Position numbers and translations under genes: made by a program
Notes under the pieces: model-generated
The model's database searches: none
What the model saw: the letters and a program-made list of their open reading frames with translations, nothing else
Told to the model about the DNA's origin: nothing
Shown here: positions 17,437-29,665 of the stretch, one piece after another
Numbering within the stretch: position 1 is the first letter of the stretch
Layout: each line of letters opens with the position of its first letter
NCBI GenBank assembly: GCA_014879565.1
Contig: JACSRW010000025.1
Location: 62,001 to 126,000 of the forward strand
Direction of reading: 5' to 3'
DNA length: 64,000 nt
From: Chitinophagaceae bacterium
GTDB lineage: Bacteria; Bacteroidota; Bacteroidia; Chitinophagales; Chitinophagaceae

Positions 17437-20400
17437 TTACAGGGTAATCTGCGCGCCAAGCGTGAGCCGGCGGGGTAAAGGATAACGGCCATTGTCAAAT
17501 CCACCTACTTCCGGGAATGTGCCGCCATATTTGGTGAAGTAGACCAGGTTTGAACCTGTTACAAAAACATTCACCCCGCGGAGCGCATTTTTAACCGTTT
17601 TACGAAGTATCTCCTGAGGTACAGTATAACTGAGGGTCACTTCACGCAGCATCAGGTAATCTCCTTTTTCCCACATATTGGCAGGAGGATTATTTCCGGA
17701 AGCATCAGTAGCGTAATTACGGCCCTGGTTAGCCCAGTAAAAAGAAGGCATTGTTGCATTGGGGTTGGCCGGTGACCAGGTGTTCAGGATGTCTTTGGTA
17801 CCGTTTTGGGAACCCTGAACCTGGCTCAGTCCGCGCAGGTTCTCATTGTTGAGGATCACAAATCCGTAAGCATAGTCAAAAGCTGTGTATAACTGGATGC
17901 CTTTGTATCCGGCATTGAAGAAGAAGCTGCCGCTTCCTTTGGGTGTCGTGCGGCCTACATATACAAACTGGCGAACATCAATTGTATCATTCTTGTAAAC
18001 CTGATGCCATCTGGCATCACCCAGTTGTTTGTATTTTTTGTTGGTATACGGAAGATAGGCCATATACACGGCCGCATCGGCATCAATCTGTGCCTGGGTG
18101 GTATAAACCCCGGCCCACATCGGCGCCCACACTTCGTCATAACCAACCCGCTGCCCTTCAATCAGGCCACCGACTTGTATTTTCTGACCGGGATTTTTGG
18201 GATCCCAGACTTCAAAAGTGCCCTGACGGTTGCCCGGCAACCCGTTGTAGGGAAGTTTTACAGCGAAATTCTTTACTGTATAGAAACTGGCTCCGATATC
18301 AAGACTGAATTGTTTGTTCCGGTAAGGCTCGAGCACTTTGGCATTTACAGTCAGCTCAAAACCTTTATTCCGCAACTGGGCCAGATTGGTAGTATAACTG
18401 GTAAAACCGGTTTGTGCAGAAATCGGTAGGGAAGCGATCTTGTCATATACATTCCGGATAAAATAATCGGCATTCACCATGATTTTATTCCGCAGGAATC
18501 CGAGATCAGCCCCGAAGTTCAGGGAGTTGGAACGCTCCCAGCGGAGATCCGGGTTGATATAACTGGGGGCATAGGTTCCACCCAGTCCGTTATATACTCC
18601 CGCATTGGAATATACCTGGGCCGCATCATAATAACCCAGGCTGGTCAGGTTTCCGTTTACCCCGTAACTGATGCGGGGTTTAATAGAACTAACATACTTG
18701 GGGAGATTGCTGTTTCGGTAGAAATTTTCATTATGCAGGTTCCAGCCGCCTGATACACCCGGAAATACCCCGTAGTGATTGGAAGCATCCAGCCTGCTTG
18801 AGCCATCATAACGAATTACCCCGGTGAGGAAATAGCGATCCTTAAACGTATAATTGGCCCGGCCGATCAGGGAAGCAATCCGCTCCCATCCGCTGAAATT
18901 AGAAGAGGCGCCGGCAGGGTAATTGATAACCCCGTTAATGACAGTAGGCACATTGGAGGCCGTTAACCAGGGAATTACATCTGTGGGGGCTCCCTGCGCA
19001 AAACCGGAAAATACATACCGCTTGTATTCAAAATACTCCGCTCCGCCCAGCACGGTCAGATTGTGTTCTCCAAAACTACGGTTAAACTGCAGCATAGCGT
19101 TGGCCGTATACTGAATATCGCGGTAGTTGCTGAAGGAAGCCCTCCGGTCATTGTTCATGGCGCCGCCGCTGCCGGTCTGGTAGGATTTAGTAAAGAAATT
19201 GTTATTGCCATAACGGAGGAACCCATTGCCGCCTGCAAGAAATTTCAAGTAAGGCAGGATGGTATATTCGATATTCAATCCTCCTGAAAACCTTTGTTCA
19301 TTGGTACTATTAACATATAGCTTGCTCCAGTAAAGCGGGTTACCCAGTGTCACATCGTTGGGCCCGGGTATTATTTTACCAGAGGTATCATTGTAATAAC
19401 GAACGGTGGGTGCCACACCAAGGAAACGCTGTAATAAGCCTCCGGTGGCACCGGTAGAACCAGCCACACCAGGCTCTGTATAGGGAACCGCCTGATCCAC
19501 ATTATAGGCAGATGTGTTCAGATTGATCTTTGTTTTGTTACCCACATTCAGCGTGCCATTAAAATTCATATTGAGCCTTTTCAGCCAGGAACCTATTATT
19601 GTTCCATTATCTTTCAGCGTATTTACATTGAGGGCGAAGGCACCCATATCATTGGCTCCTGAAAAACTAAAGCTGTGTTCCGTGGTGGAGGTATTATTCA
19701 TGATCATATCTTCCCTTTCTTTCGCGGAGATTTCCTTGTAGAGGATGCTGTCCATCACAGAAGGGAAGAAGGGATTCGGGTCCACCAGCAGTTTCCAGCC
19801 ATTCTGGTTCAGGTATTTGCGGTTATTATCATTCAGCCGCTGGGTGGTATAAAGTCCTTCTGCATTCCCAAAGGTTGCGCCAAAGGCCCAGCCCCAGTTG
19901 CCATTCAGCTGACCGCGGTCACTGGCATAGTTTCCTCCGCCAAGTGAATCAGCCAGGTAACGGTTGCGGAGACCCAGGCGGTTCATACGTATATAATCTT
20001 CCGCATTGAGATAACGGTCAGCCACACTGCGGATACCATTGGTGGTACTGCGTACTGTATACTGAACCTGTGTTTTCCCTTTTTTACCCTTTTTAGTGGT
20101 AATCAGTATAACACCATTCGCGGCCCGTGCACCGTAGATGGCGGTGGAAGCCGCATCCTTCAGTACATCAATAGACTCCACATCATTCATATCAATTCCA
20201 TATAAAGAAGGCACATACGCCCCGTCGAGTATTACCATCGGTGCTCCGCCACCTGTAAACGTGGTACCGCCCCGGAATACAATATTCGGGGTTGACCCCG
20301 GCTGACCGGTTGTCTGCTGCACCAGCAATCCGGGTACTGTACCCTGAAGTGCTGTACCCAGGTTGGAACTCGGACTGTGCTTAAATGTCAGCTGATTAAC

Positions 20401-20778
20401 CGTTTGGGCTGCACCGGCAAATTCTTTTCTTTTTTGGGTGCCATAACCCACGACAACCACTTCGTCCATTTTTGCCACGAGCGGCTCCAGGGAAATGGAA
20501 ATAGTTGTTTCATTACCCAGTTTCCGTTCCTGACTGGTAAAACTGACGGATGTAAACACAAGGATATCACCCGGGGCTGCATCCAGGGCGAACTTGCCAT
20601 CCGCCGTGGTCTGGGTGCCGGTTGTTTTTCCTTTAATAGTTACAGATACTCCCTGAAGTGGTTTCTGGTCCTCGGCGGAACTGACCGTTCCGGTGACCCT
20701 TTGTGTTTGCGACCATGTGGCCAAAGCAATCAGAAAGCAGGTGCTGAAGAGCAATACTCTCAGTAAAGCAGATTTCAT
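17437..20778 (-). CDS. nanO: SusC/RagA-family TonB-dependent transporter (NanO-like)
   Basis: ATG at 20778 gives 1113 residues; a TTG nine bases upstream is less likely. A signal peptide (to about ATWSQ) is followed by a carboxypeptidase-D-like regulatory domain (~25-100: VTGTVSSAEDQKPLQGVSV), a TonB-box-like DEVVVVGYGTQ, a plug domain (NIVFRGG, MNDVESIDVLKDAASTAIYGARAANGV) and a long outer-membrane barrel ending RRLTLGAQITL. This is the standard SusC layout and length. It is the first gene of the sialic acid operon, followed by its SusD partner. Its promoter region holds a palindrome likely bound by the divergent GntR regulator. Confidence 0.92.
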   Translation of the reverse strand: MKSALLRVLLFSTCFLIALATWSQTQRVTGTVSSAEDQKPLQGVSVTIKGKTTGTQTTADGKFALDAAPGDILVFTSVSFTSQERKLGNETTISISLEPLVAKMDEVVVVGYGTQKRKEFAGAAQTVNQLTFKHSPSSNLGTALQGTVPGLLVQQTTGQPGSTPNIVFRGGTTFTGGGAPMVILDGAYVPSLYGIDMNDVESIDVLKDAASTAIYGARAANGVILITTKKGKKGKTQVQYTVRSTTNGIRSVADRYLNAEDYIRMNRLGLRNRYLADSLGGGNYASDRGQLNGNWGWAFGATFGNAEGLYTTQRLNDNNRKYLNQNGWKLLVDPNPFFPSVMDSILYKEISAKEREDMIMNNTSTTEHSFSFSGANDMGAFALNVNTLKDNGTIIGSWLKRLNMNFNGTLNVGNKTKINLNTSAYNVDQAVPYTEPGVAGSTGATGGLLQRFLGVAPTVRYYNDTSGKIIPGPNDVTLGNPLYWSKLYVNSTNEQRFSGGLNIEYTILPYLKFLAGGNGFLRYGNNNFFTKSYQTGSGGAMNNDRRASFSNYRDIQYTANAMLQFNRSFGEHNLTVLGGAEYFEYKRYVFSGFAQGAPTDVIPWLTASNVPTVINGVINYPAGASSNFSGWERIASLIGRANYTFKDRYFLTGVIRYDGSSRLDASNHYGVFPGVSGGWNLHNENFYRNSNLPKYVSSIKPRISYGVNGNLTSLGYYDAAQVYSNAGVYNGLGGTYAPSYINPDLRWERSNSLNFGADLGFLRNKIMVNADYFIRNVYDKIASLPISAQTGFTSYTTNLAQLRNKGFELTVNAKVLEPYRNKQFSLDIGASFYTVKNFAVKLPYNGLPGNRQGTFEVWDPKNPGQKIQVGGLIEGQRVGYDEVWAPMWAGVYTTQAQIDADAAVYMAYLPYTNKKYKQLGDARWHQVYKNDTIDVRQFVYVGRTTPKGSGSFFFNAGYKGIQLYTAFDYAYGFVILNNENLRGLSQVQGSQNGTKDILNTWSPANPNATMPSFYWANQGRNYATDASGNNPPANMWEKGDYLMLREVTLSYTVPQEILRKTVKNALRGVNVFVTGSNLVYFTKYGGTFPEVGGFDNGRYPLPRRLTLGAQITL

Positions 20779-20800
20779 AATGAGCAAGTTTTGTCTTTTG

Positions 20801-20819
20801 TATTATGTATGACATAATA
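20801..20819. promoter_or_regulatory. Perfect inverted repeat, likely operator for the GntR/FCD regulator
   Basis: TATTATGT-ATG-ACATAATA: two perfect 8-bp arms (20801-20808, 20812-20819) around a 3-base centre. The GT-N3-AC core matches the general half-site arrangement known for FadR-subfamily GntR proteins. It lies 22 bases upstream of the susC ATG and covers the predicted susC transcription start, where a bound repressor would block initiation. The regulator gene starts 110 bases away on the other strand. Confidence 0.7.
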
Positions 20820-20825
20820 AAATTA
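20818..20825 (-). promoter_or_regulatory. Candidate -7 box of the nanO/susC operon
   Basis: Reads TAATTTTA on the minus strand, one mismatch from the Bacteroidota TAnnTTTG element. A TTTG lies 23 bases upstream, slightly more than the usual 19-21. The predicted start (~20811) falls inside the inverted repeat. Confidence 0.4.
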
Positions 20826-20874
20826 CATACTTTTATACTCCCGAAGATCAAAACAGCCAAAAAAAGGGGAAACG

Positions 20875-20907
20875 TTTGCGTAAAAAACAGGGTTTCCGTT
20901 ATTTTTA
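20875..20907 (+). promoter_or_regulatory. Candidate promoter of the GntR regulator gene
   Basis: TTTG at 20875-20878, then 21 bases, then TATTTTTA at 20900-20907, one mismatch from the -33/-7 Bacteroidota consensus with ideal spacing. It predicts a start near 20914 and a 5' leader of about 16 bases, and so supports the ATG at 20930 over the upstream in-frame TTG. Confidence 0.5.
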
Positions 20908-20929
20908 TCACCCCGGGAAATGTATAAAA

Positions 20930-21643
20930 ATGAATAAAACCGCTCTCAAAAGCACACTTAAAGCAGTGGATACCAGTTCACTGGTTGACCGTGTGGAGGC
21001 GCAGCTGGTAGAACTTCTCCAGCATAAAAAGTTGAAAGTTGGCGACAGTATTCCGAAAGAACTGGAACTGGCCGAAGCACTCGGTGTCAGCCGGACGGTT
21101 ATACGGGAAGCCTTGCTCAGGCTGCGGATCATGGGACTGATAGAGTCAAAAAAGAAAAAGGGGGCCGTCATCACCAGTCCGGATATTTTCGCTGTGATCG
21201 GCAAAAGCATGAATCCCCATATTCTCGATCAGGAGACACTCAAGGAAATTTTTGAGATCAGGCTGGTGCTTGAAATCGGTATGGCAGATCTGCTTTTTCA
21301 CCGGGTGACAAAAGAAGACATTGCGGAGTTGAAAAGAATTGTGAGCAATGAACCGCCGGGCACCCAATACCATTTATTTAATATAGAACATGAGATTGCC
21401 TTTCACGGGAAACTCTATGAAATCACCGGCAACGAAACCATGAAAAAATTTCAGCGTTTGCTGCTACCGGTTTTTGATTATGTACATAACAGCGGATTAC
21501 TGAAAAAACAGACAAAACTGAAAACCTTTGTATCCCATAAGGAACTCGTCTACCTGCTGGAAAATGGAACCCCGGAAAAATTCAGGAATGGCATGCGGAA
21601 TCACCTGGAAAATCATTTTCTCCGGTTATTCAGTTCAGACTGA
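20930..21643 (+). CDS. GntR-family transcriptional regulator, FCD (FadR) subfamily
   Basis: 237 residues from the ATG at 20930. Residues ~15-85 form the GntR winged helix-turn-helix (GDSIPKELELAEALGVSRTVIREALLRL), followed by a C-terminal all-helical FCD domain. The FCD metal/ligand-site histidines appear in NIEHEIAFHGKLYEITGN, SHKELV and RNHLENHF. It is transcribed divergently from the sialic acid operon, with a shared 150-base region holding a perfect palindrome. It therefore probably represses that operon and responds to a pathway sugar, as NanR of E. coli (same subfamily) does with Neu5Ac. The ligand is inferred. It ends 11 bases from the convergent GH2 gene. Confidence 0.9.
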   Translation: MNKTALKSTLKAVDTSSLVDRVEAQLVELLQHKKLKVGDSIPKELELAEALGVSRTVIREALLRLRIMGLIESKKKKGAVITSPDIFAVIGKSMNPHILDQETLKEIFEIRLVLEIGMADLLFHRVTKEDIAELKRIVSNEPPGTQYHLFNIEHEIAFHGKLYEITGNETMKKFQRLLLPVFDYVHNSGLLKKQTKLKTFVSHKELVYLLENGTPEKFRNGMRNHLENHFLRLFSSD

Positions 21644-21654
21644 TCCGGAATTAT

Positions 21655-24471
21655 TTATTGCTCCGGTTCAATAATGACAGAACCTCCCAATCCCGCAGCT
21701 TTCTGTGTTTCACTTTCTATTAGTACTACCATCCTGTACATCCCGTCGCCTGAAACAAAAGGCACTTTAATATCCGCCTGTGTCTCCGAGTCACGGGCTG
21801 CCACCCTTTCACCGTTCAGCCACACTTCCGCCTTTCCGGCTACTCGCCGGAGCGTAATTAATCCCCGTCCGGGTTTTCTGACACCTGTTAACCGGAACTG
21901 ACTGCTGAAGAGGGCAAATTTGTCGTCAGAAAATTTTATGAGCTGGCCGGGTTTGACGGGTGTCCAGCTGTTCATATCATTATCCGCCAGCTGCATTTTG
22001 GGATCAGGCCGAACCGCATAAAACGGACTCATCCGCCATTCACTCAGGGAAAATCTTCCCAAAACAGCCGGCACAGCAGGTATGGCTTTCTTTTTCCTGA
22101 CCGGTATTCGTAAAGTAAAAGGTTTCAGCCCGGTGGCTGTCGCCGTCAGTTCAGCATACCCCTCCCCTTCTTCGAAAGTCTGGAGAATTACCTGCGCCAG
22201 CCCGTTAAACAGGCTGCGCTGGTTTCCTTTTTCCGGTTCATGTGAATTAGGATCACCATTACCCAGCCCGATGATTGCTGCCGGACCGTTTACAGAAAAG
22301 GATACGGGAAGATTGGCATCAGGCACTTTTCTTCCTTTGTCATCAAGCACACTGACGGTGACCGTCATTGCATCCAGCCCATCCCCTTCCATTATCTGCC
22401 GGTAGGGTTCCAGGAACAGTGAAGCGGGTTTACCGGTTGTTTCCGTTTTAAACCGGCTTACGATTTTACCGTTTTGATAACCCACCGCTTCCAGTGAACC
22501 GGGCTTATAGGGTATTTCCCAGCTATTCATGTCAAAACGGTTTATTTTTTCAGCAGCTACTTTTTTCCCGTTCAGCAATACTTTAACACTGTCCAGATTA
22601 CTGACACACATTACCCGGATCTTCTTTCCGATACTGTCGGCCGGCCAGTTCCAGTGCGGTACCAGCTGCAGCACAGGAATATCTTTTCTCCAGAAAGACT
22701 GGTGAATCCAATAGGCAGTCTTGGGAAACCCGCATTGATCCATGATCCCGAAGTAAGATCCGGCCGAAGGCCAGGTAAAGGGAGTTGGCTCTCCCCTGTA
22801 ATCAAAACCGGTCCAGTAAAATCCTCCGGCCATCCACGGTCTTTCTTCTATCACTTTCCATCCATGCCGGTGTGTGGCCCCCCAGGGCGCTGCTTCCGTA
22901 TCATAGGACCCGATACGGTTTTTCTTTTTATCCGTTACATACTCCCCGCGTATCTGGAAAGCAGATCCATCTTCTGAACTGGTAAGCGGCAACTGCGGAT
23001 TCTCTTTGTGGAAACGGTCATAACTGCCTATCTGGTAATTGAAACCCACAACATCCACAGCCTGGGATACATTTTTCGGTGTAAACAGTCCCCCGTTCAT
23101 CGCCGCTGTCACAGGCCTGGTTGTATCAAGGGTACGAACCAGAGAACGCATACGCCGCACCATTTCATATCCCTGTTCCGAGCCTTGCATGGGTTCTTCA
23201 TTAAACACTGACCAGAGAATAACGGAAGGGTGATTCCGGTCGCGGCGTACCATCCACTCCAGCTGACGCATATATTCCGGACTGGCATTGAAGTGCCGGT
23301 TTTCATCCATAACCATAATACCCAGACTGTCGCATATTTCCAGAAACTCCCGGGAAGGCGGATTATGTGAACAGCGATACGCATTCACACCCAGTTCTTT
23401 CAGTTTGCGTAACCGGAATTCCCACAAGGCATCCGGTAAGGCCACACCCACTCCGGCATGATCCTGGTGATTACAGACGCCCTGCAATTTTACCCTGTTT
23501 CCGTTCAGATAAAATCCCGAATCAGGGGTAAACCTGATTGTCCGGAAACCACAGGTTGTAATAAGTTCATCAGACGGATTTCCATTTTGAATGACCCTTG
23601 TTACCACTTTATACAATTGCGGTTGTTCCGGCGACCAGCACACGGGCCGGAATACATCCATGGCATAGCTGGCGGTAGCCTGTTGCAGTTGACCAACACG
23701 TACAGGAACCTTTTTCCTGCCCACTAATTTTCCGTTCCCGTCATACAAGCTCGACTCAACATCAACCGTTTCTGTAGTTTCCCCGCTGTTATATAGTGTA
23801 ACCTCCACCGGCAATATCCAGTTCTCGTCATCTTTATGCACCGGGTGGGCATAAACCCCGTCGGTGATTATATGTAACGGATTTCTTTTAACCAGCCAGG
23901 TATGCCGGTAAATTCCCGCCCCCTCATACCACCAGCCTTCCATGGCATTGGCATCAACACGTACCGCAATGGTATTAATCTCATCTCCGTATCTGGCCAT
24001 TGACGAGATGTCAATATAAAAAGAAGAATAACCGCACCAGTTACGGTGTACCAGGGTTCCATTAAACCAGATGGTGGCCCAGGTGGCAATCCCGTCAAAC
24101 TGCAGCTCCAGGTGTTTTCCTTTGTCTGCCGGATCCAGTTTAAATGCACGGCGGTACCAGCCAATCCCACGCTTGCGGTAACCCTGTGATACATTCTCCG
24201 TTGAATCAAACCCTCCTTCCACGGCCCAGTCATGCGGCAGATTCAGGATCCGCCAACCATTGTCATTGTATTCAGGGGCGGCAGCGCCCCATGCTTTTCC
24301 GGCCTTGGCATTTCCGTAAGTGTCTTCGTGACTCTTTAATACAGGGAATGCGATATCACCCTGATAAAATCTCCATCCATTATCCAGCGAAAGCCTGTTT
24401 TGCTGGGAAACGGCCAGCAGGGGACATACCAGGATCAGTATAAGAAATCGGGAAAGCCGGTCATTATTCAT
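21655..24471 (-). CDS. GH2 beta-galactosidase-like enzyme with C-terminal extension
   Basis: ATG at 24471 gives 938 residues with a signal peptide (to AVSQQ). Layout: sugar-binding N-terminal sandwich (~25-205), immunoglobulin-like domain (~210-310), GH2 barrel (~315-600) with acid/base E425 in SVFNEEP and probable nucleophile E500 in TSSEDGS, then DUF4982/invasin-like sandwiches (VTVSVLDDKGRKVPDA at ~735) and a terminal sandwich resembling a galactose-binding fold. This is the common periplasmic GH2 design of Bacteroidota; beta-galactosidase is most likely, with beta-glucuronidase or beta-mannosidase possible. It is the last of four minus-strand carbohydrate genes, converging on the GntR gene. 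Confidence 0.88.
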   Translation of the reverse strand: MNNDRLSRFLILILVCPLLAVSQQNRLSLDNGWRFYQGDIAFPVLKSHEDTYGNAKAGKAWGAAAPEYNDNGWRILNLPHDWAVEGGFDSTENVSQGYRKRGIGWYRRAFKLDPADKGKHLELQFDGIATWATIWFNGTLVHRNWCGYSSFYIDISSMARYGDEINTIAVRVDANAMEGWWYEGAGIYRHTWLVKRNPLHIITDGVYAHPVHKDDENWILPVEVTLYNSGETTETVDVESSLYDGNGKLVGRKKVPVRVGQLQQATASYAMDVFRPVCWSPEQPQLYKVVTRVIQNGNPSDELITTCGFRTIRFTPDSGFYLNGNRVKLQGVCNHQDHAGVGVALPDALWEFRLRKLKELGVNAYRCSHNPPSREFLEICDSLGIMVMDENRHFNASPEYMRQLEWMVRRDRNHPSVILWSVFNEEPMQGSEQGYEMVRRMRSLVRTLDTTRPVTAAMNGGLFTPKNVSQAVDVVGFNYQIGSYDRFHKENPQLPLTSSEDGSAFQIRGEYVTDKKKNRIGSYDTEAAPWGATHRHGWKVIEERPWMAGGFYWTGFDYRGEPTPFTWPSAGSYFGIMDQCGFPKTAYWIHQSFWRKDIPVLQLVPHWNWPADSIGKKIRVMCVSNLDSVKVLLNGKKVAAEKINRFDMNSWEIPYKPGSLEAVGYQNGKIVSRFKTETTGKPASLFLEPYRQIMEGDGLDAMTVTVSVLDDKGRKVPDANLPVSFSVNGPAAIIGLGNGDPNSHEPEKGNQRSLFNGLAQVILQTFEEGEGYAELTATATGLKPFTLRIPVRKKKAIPAVPAVLGRFSLSEWRMSPFYAVRPDPKMQLADNDMNSWTPVKPGQLIKFSDDKFALFSSQFRLTGVRKPGRGLITLRRVAGKAEVWLNGERVAARDSETQADIKVPFVSGDGMYRMVVLIESETQKAAGLGGSVIIEPEQ

Positions 24472-24506
24472 GATATAAATTTTAAACGTCCGCTGAAATG
24501 CAGATG

Positions 24507-24514
24507 CAAAAATA
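24507..24514 (-). promoter_or_regulatory. -7 box TATTTTTG upstream of the GH2 gene
   Basis: Exact match to TAnnTTTG on the minus strand, 35 bases upstream of the ATG at 24471. No TTTG at the ideal spacing (candidates are 16 and 25 bases upstream), so support is moderate. It suggests this GH2 gene can be transcribed separately from the GH51 gene. Confidence 0.4.
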
Positions 24515-24622
24515 CAAACCAACTTACCGGCAAACTATGCAAACGATTGTAGAGAATTTCCCCCCCTGCTCAAAATAGCCGGAAAAAAGATTTTTCAGCC
24601 GTCTAATACACAACAGATAAGA

Positions 24623-26167
24623 TCACCTGAGCTCCAGCGCCACCACTGATTTGGCAGGCAAATCCAGCACAAGCTCCTCTCCCAGCCTGCGGGCACCGGC
24701 AAATTTTTCAATACGTACTTTATTCGTGTTTTCAAACGTGTTGATGTCGGTCAGTTGCGCGCTGGTAAGCACATCCCCGCTGACTCCTGCCCATTTAATA
24801 CCCGGCAGTGTAAAACGAAGGGAATGCTTTTTATTCGGATCAAGATTCACCAGGGTAATATGCACCAGGCCTGCAGAATCCTTTGACGCGGAAATATTGA
24901 CTGCCGGAATTTTGTTATCTCCCACCTGGTAAAGCGGCGATGTGAACTTCACCGGAAGCTGCCTGGCATCCATGTGTACCTTAAACATATCAAATACATG
25001 ATAGGTGGGAGTCAGCAGCATCTGTCTGTCTTTGGTCAGGATCAGGGCCTGAAGTACATTGATGGTCTGTGCCAGGTTAGCCATCCGAACCCTGTCTGCA
25101 TGATTATTAAAAATATTCAGGGTGGTGCCGGCTACCAGGGCATCCCGTAAACTGTTCTGCTGATAAAGAAATCCTGGATTGGTACCCGGTTCCACATCCG
25201 TCCAGATTCCCCATTCATCCACGACAAGGGCCACCCGCTTATTCGGATCATAACGGTCCATAATCGTGGAATGCCGGGTTACCAGTTCTTCCATAAAGAG
25301 ACAGTTCTTCATGGTAGTAAAATATTCTTTTTCATCAAAACTGGTAGCCGATCCTTTTTTGCTCCAGGAGCCGGTGGGGAGGGTGTAATGATGCAGCGTC
25401 AGCCCCCACATCTGGTTGCCTGCTTTTTTCATGAGGGTTTCGGTCCAGTTATAATCGGCACTGTTGGCCCCACTGGCAATCCGGTACAAAGGGGCACCGC
25501 GGTAATTCCGGGCATAAGTAGCATATCGTTTATACTCATCGGCATAATAATCTGCTGTCATATTTCCGCCGCAACCCCAGCTCTCGTTGCCGACACCCCA
25601 GTATTTAACACGCCAGGGGGTTTCTCTCCCGTTTTCTTTCCGTAGATCTGTGATCGTACTCTTTGCATCTGAGTTCAGGTATTCAACCCATTTTGCCATT
25701 TCCTCCACGGTACCACTTCCTACATTCCCCGCTATATAAGGTTCACAACCGATCAGTTCACAGAGTTCCAGGAATTCATGTGTACCAAAACTGTTATCTT
25801 CAGACACGCCCCCCCAGTTGGTATTTACCATATAGGGTCTTTTCCCGCGCGGACCAATTCCGTCACGCCAGTGGTATTCATCCGCAAAACAACCTCCCGG
25901 CCAGCGCAGGTTGGGTACCTTGATTTTTTTCAGCGCTTCTACAATATCCAGCCGGATCCGGTCTTTTTTGGGTACCCCCAGGGAGTCGCTGACCCAGAAG
26001 CCATCGTAGATACACCGGCCCAGGTGTTCCGAAAAATGACCATAAATATGACGGCTGATAACGGTATTGGTACTGGTGCCATCAAGCAACACCTGCACAG
26101 GGGGCTGTGCATTGAGTACAAAAACAACTGCCAGCGCTGTCAGTAAACCCGATACTTTACGTTTCAT
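24623..26167 (-). CDS. GH51 alpha-L-arabinofuranosidase, exported
   Basis: I chose the ATG at 26167 (514 residues) because it starts a clear signal peptide, [20 protein letters not shown]; upstream in-frame codons encode nothing signal-like. The GH51 barrel shows [20 protein letters not shown], acid/base E195 in [11 protein letters not shown] and nucleophile E318 in VVDEWGIW, followed by the family's C-terminal sandwich. It removes terminal alpha-L-arabinofuranosyl units, for instance from arabinan or arabinogalactan. Most bacterial GH51 enzymes are cytoplasmic, so the signal peptide marks this as the periplasmic type found in Bacteroidota. It lies between two GH2 genes on the same strand. 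Confidence 0.92.
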   Translation of the reverse strand: MKRKVSGLLTALAVVFVLNAQPPVQVLLDGTSTNTVISRHIYGHFSEHLGRCIYDGFWVSDSLGVPKKDRIRLDIVEALKKIKVPNLRWPGGCFADEYHWRDGIGPRGKRPYMVNTNWGGVSEDNSFGTHEFLELCELIGCEPYIAGNVGSGTVEEMAKWVEYLNSDAKSTITDLRKENGRETPWRVKYWGVGNESWGCGGNMTADYYADEYKRYATYARNYRGAPLYRIASGANSADYNWTETLMKKAGNQMWGLTLHHYTLPTGSWSKKGSATSFDEKEYFTTMKNCLFMEELVTRHSTIMDRYDPNKRVALVVDEWGIWTDVEPGTNPGFLYQQNSLRDALVAGTTLNIFNNHADRVRMANLAQTINVLQALILTKDRQMLLTPTYHVFDMFKVHMDARQLPVKFTSPLYQVGDNKIPAVNISASKDSAGLVHITLVNLDPNKKHSLRFTLPGIKWAGVSGDVLTSAQLTDINTFENTNKVRIEKFAGARRLGEELVLDLPAKSVVALELR

Positions 26168-26248
26168 GTGTTTAGCTTTTATTATTTTAATTTTTTTAGC
26201 AAAAGAATAATCCACGTCCAGGCAGAAGCGGGAAAAACTTCTGTCAGG

Positions 26249-26290
26249 CATACATTACGGCTGTACCTTACTGATCAACCGTAATGTATG
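26249..26290. repeat. Perfect 12-bp inverted repeat between GH51 and lacZ-like genes
   Basis: CATACATTACGG (26249-26260) and its exact complement (26279-26290) flank 18 bases. There is no U tract directly after it in either direction; TTTTT occurs about 14 bases downstream on the minus strand. It could be a transcript hairpin in the 262-base gap downstream of the lacZ-like gene, or a regulator site. The rest of that gap (to 26428) shows no convincing gene. Confidence 0.5.
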
Positions 26291-26428
26291 AAAGACCGGT
26301 ATCTTTCCCATTCCGGGCTGTCCTGCCTGTTTCCGGCGGGTTATCCTCCTTTTCATTTGCATCAATATTTATATACCGTAGCCCTAAGACAGACATTACA
26401 GCAGACCGGTTTCTTTGTGCTTTAGTTA

Positions 26429-29578
<3,150 letters not shown>

Positions 29579-29665
29579 TTAAATTGTACAAGCTGATTAT
29601 TGCCGGTTATTGCTTTCAAATAAAGAACGAATCCGTTTTTCTGCCGGTATAAACGGTAACCGCAA

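Noticed and set aside
26255-26362. 35-codon basic ORF on the minus strand between lacZ-like and GH51 genes
   Set aside because: No promoter, no recognizable features, and its end lies inside the inverted repeat; chance is the simplest explanation.
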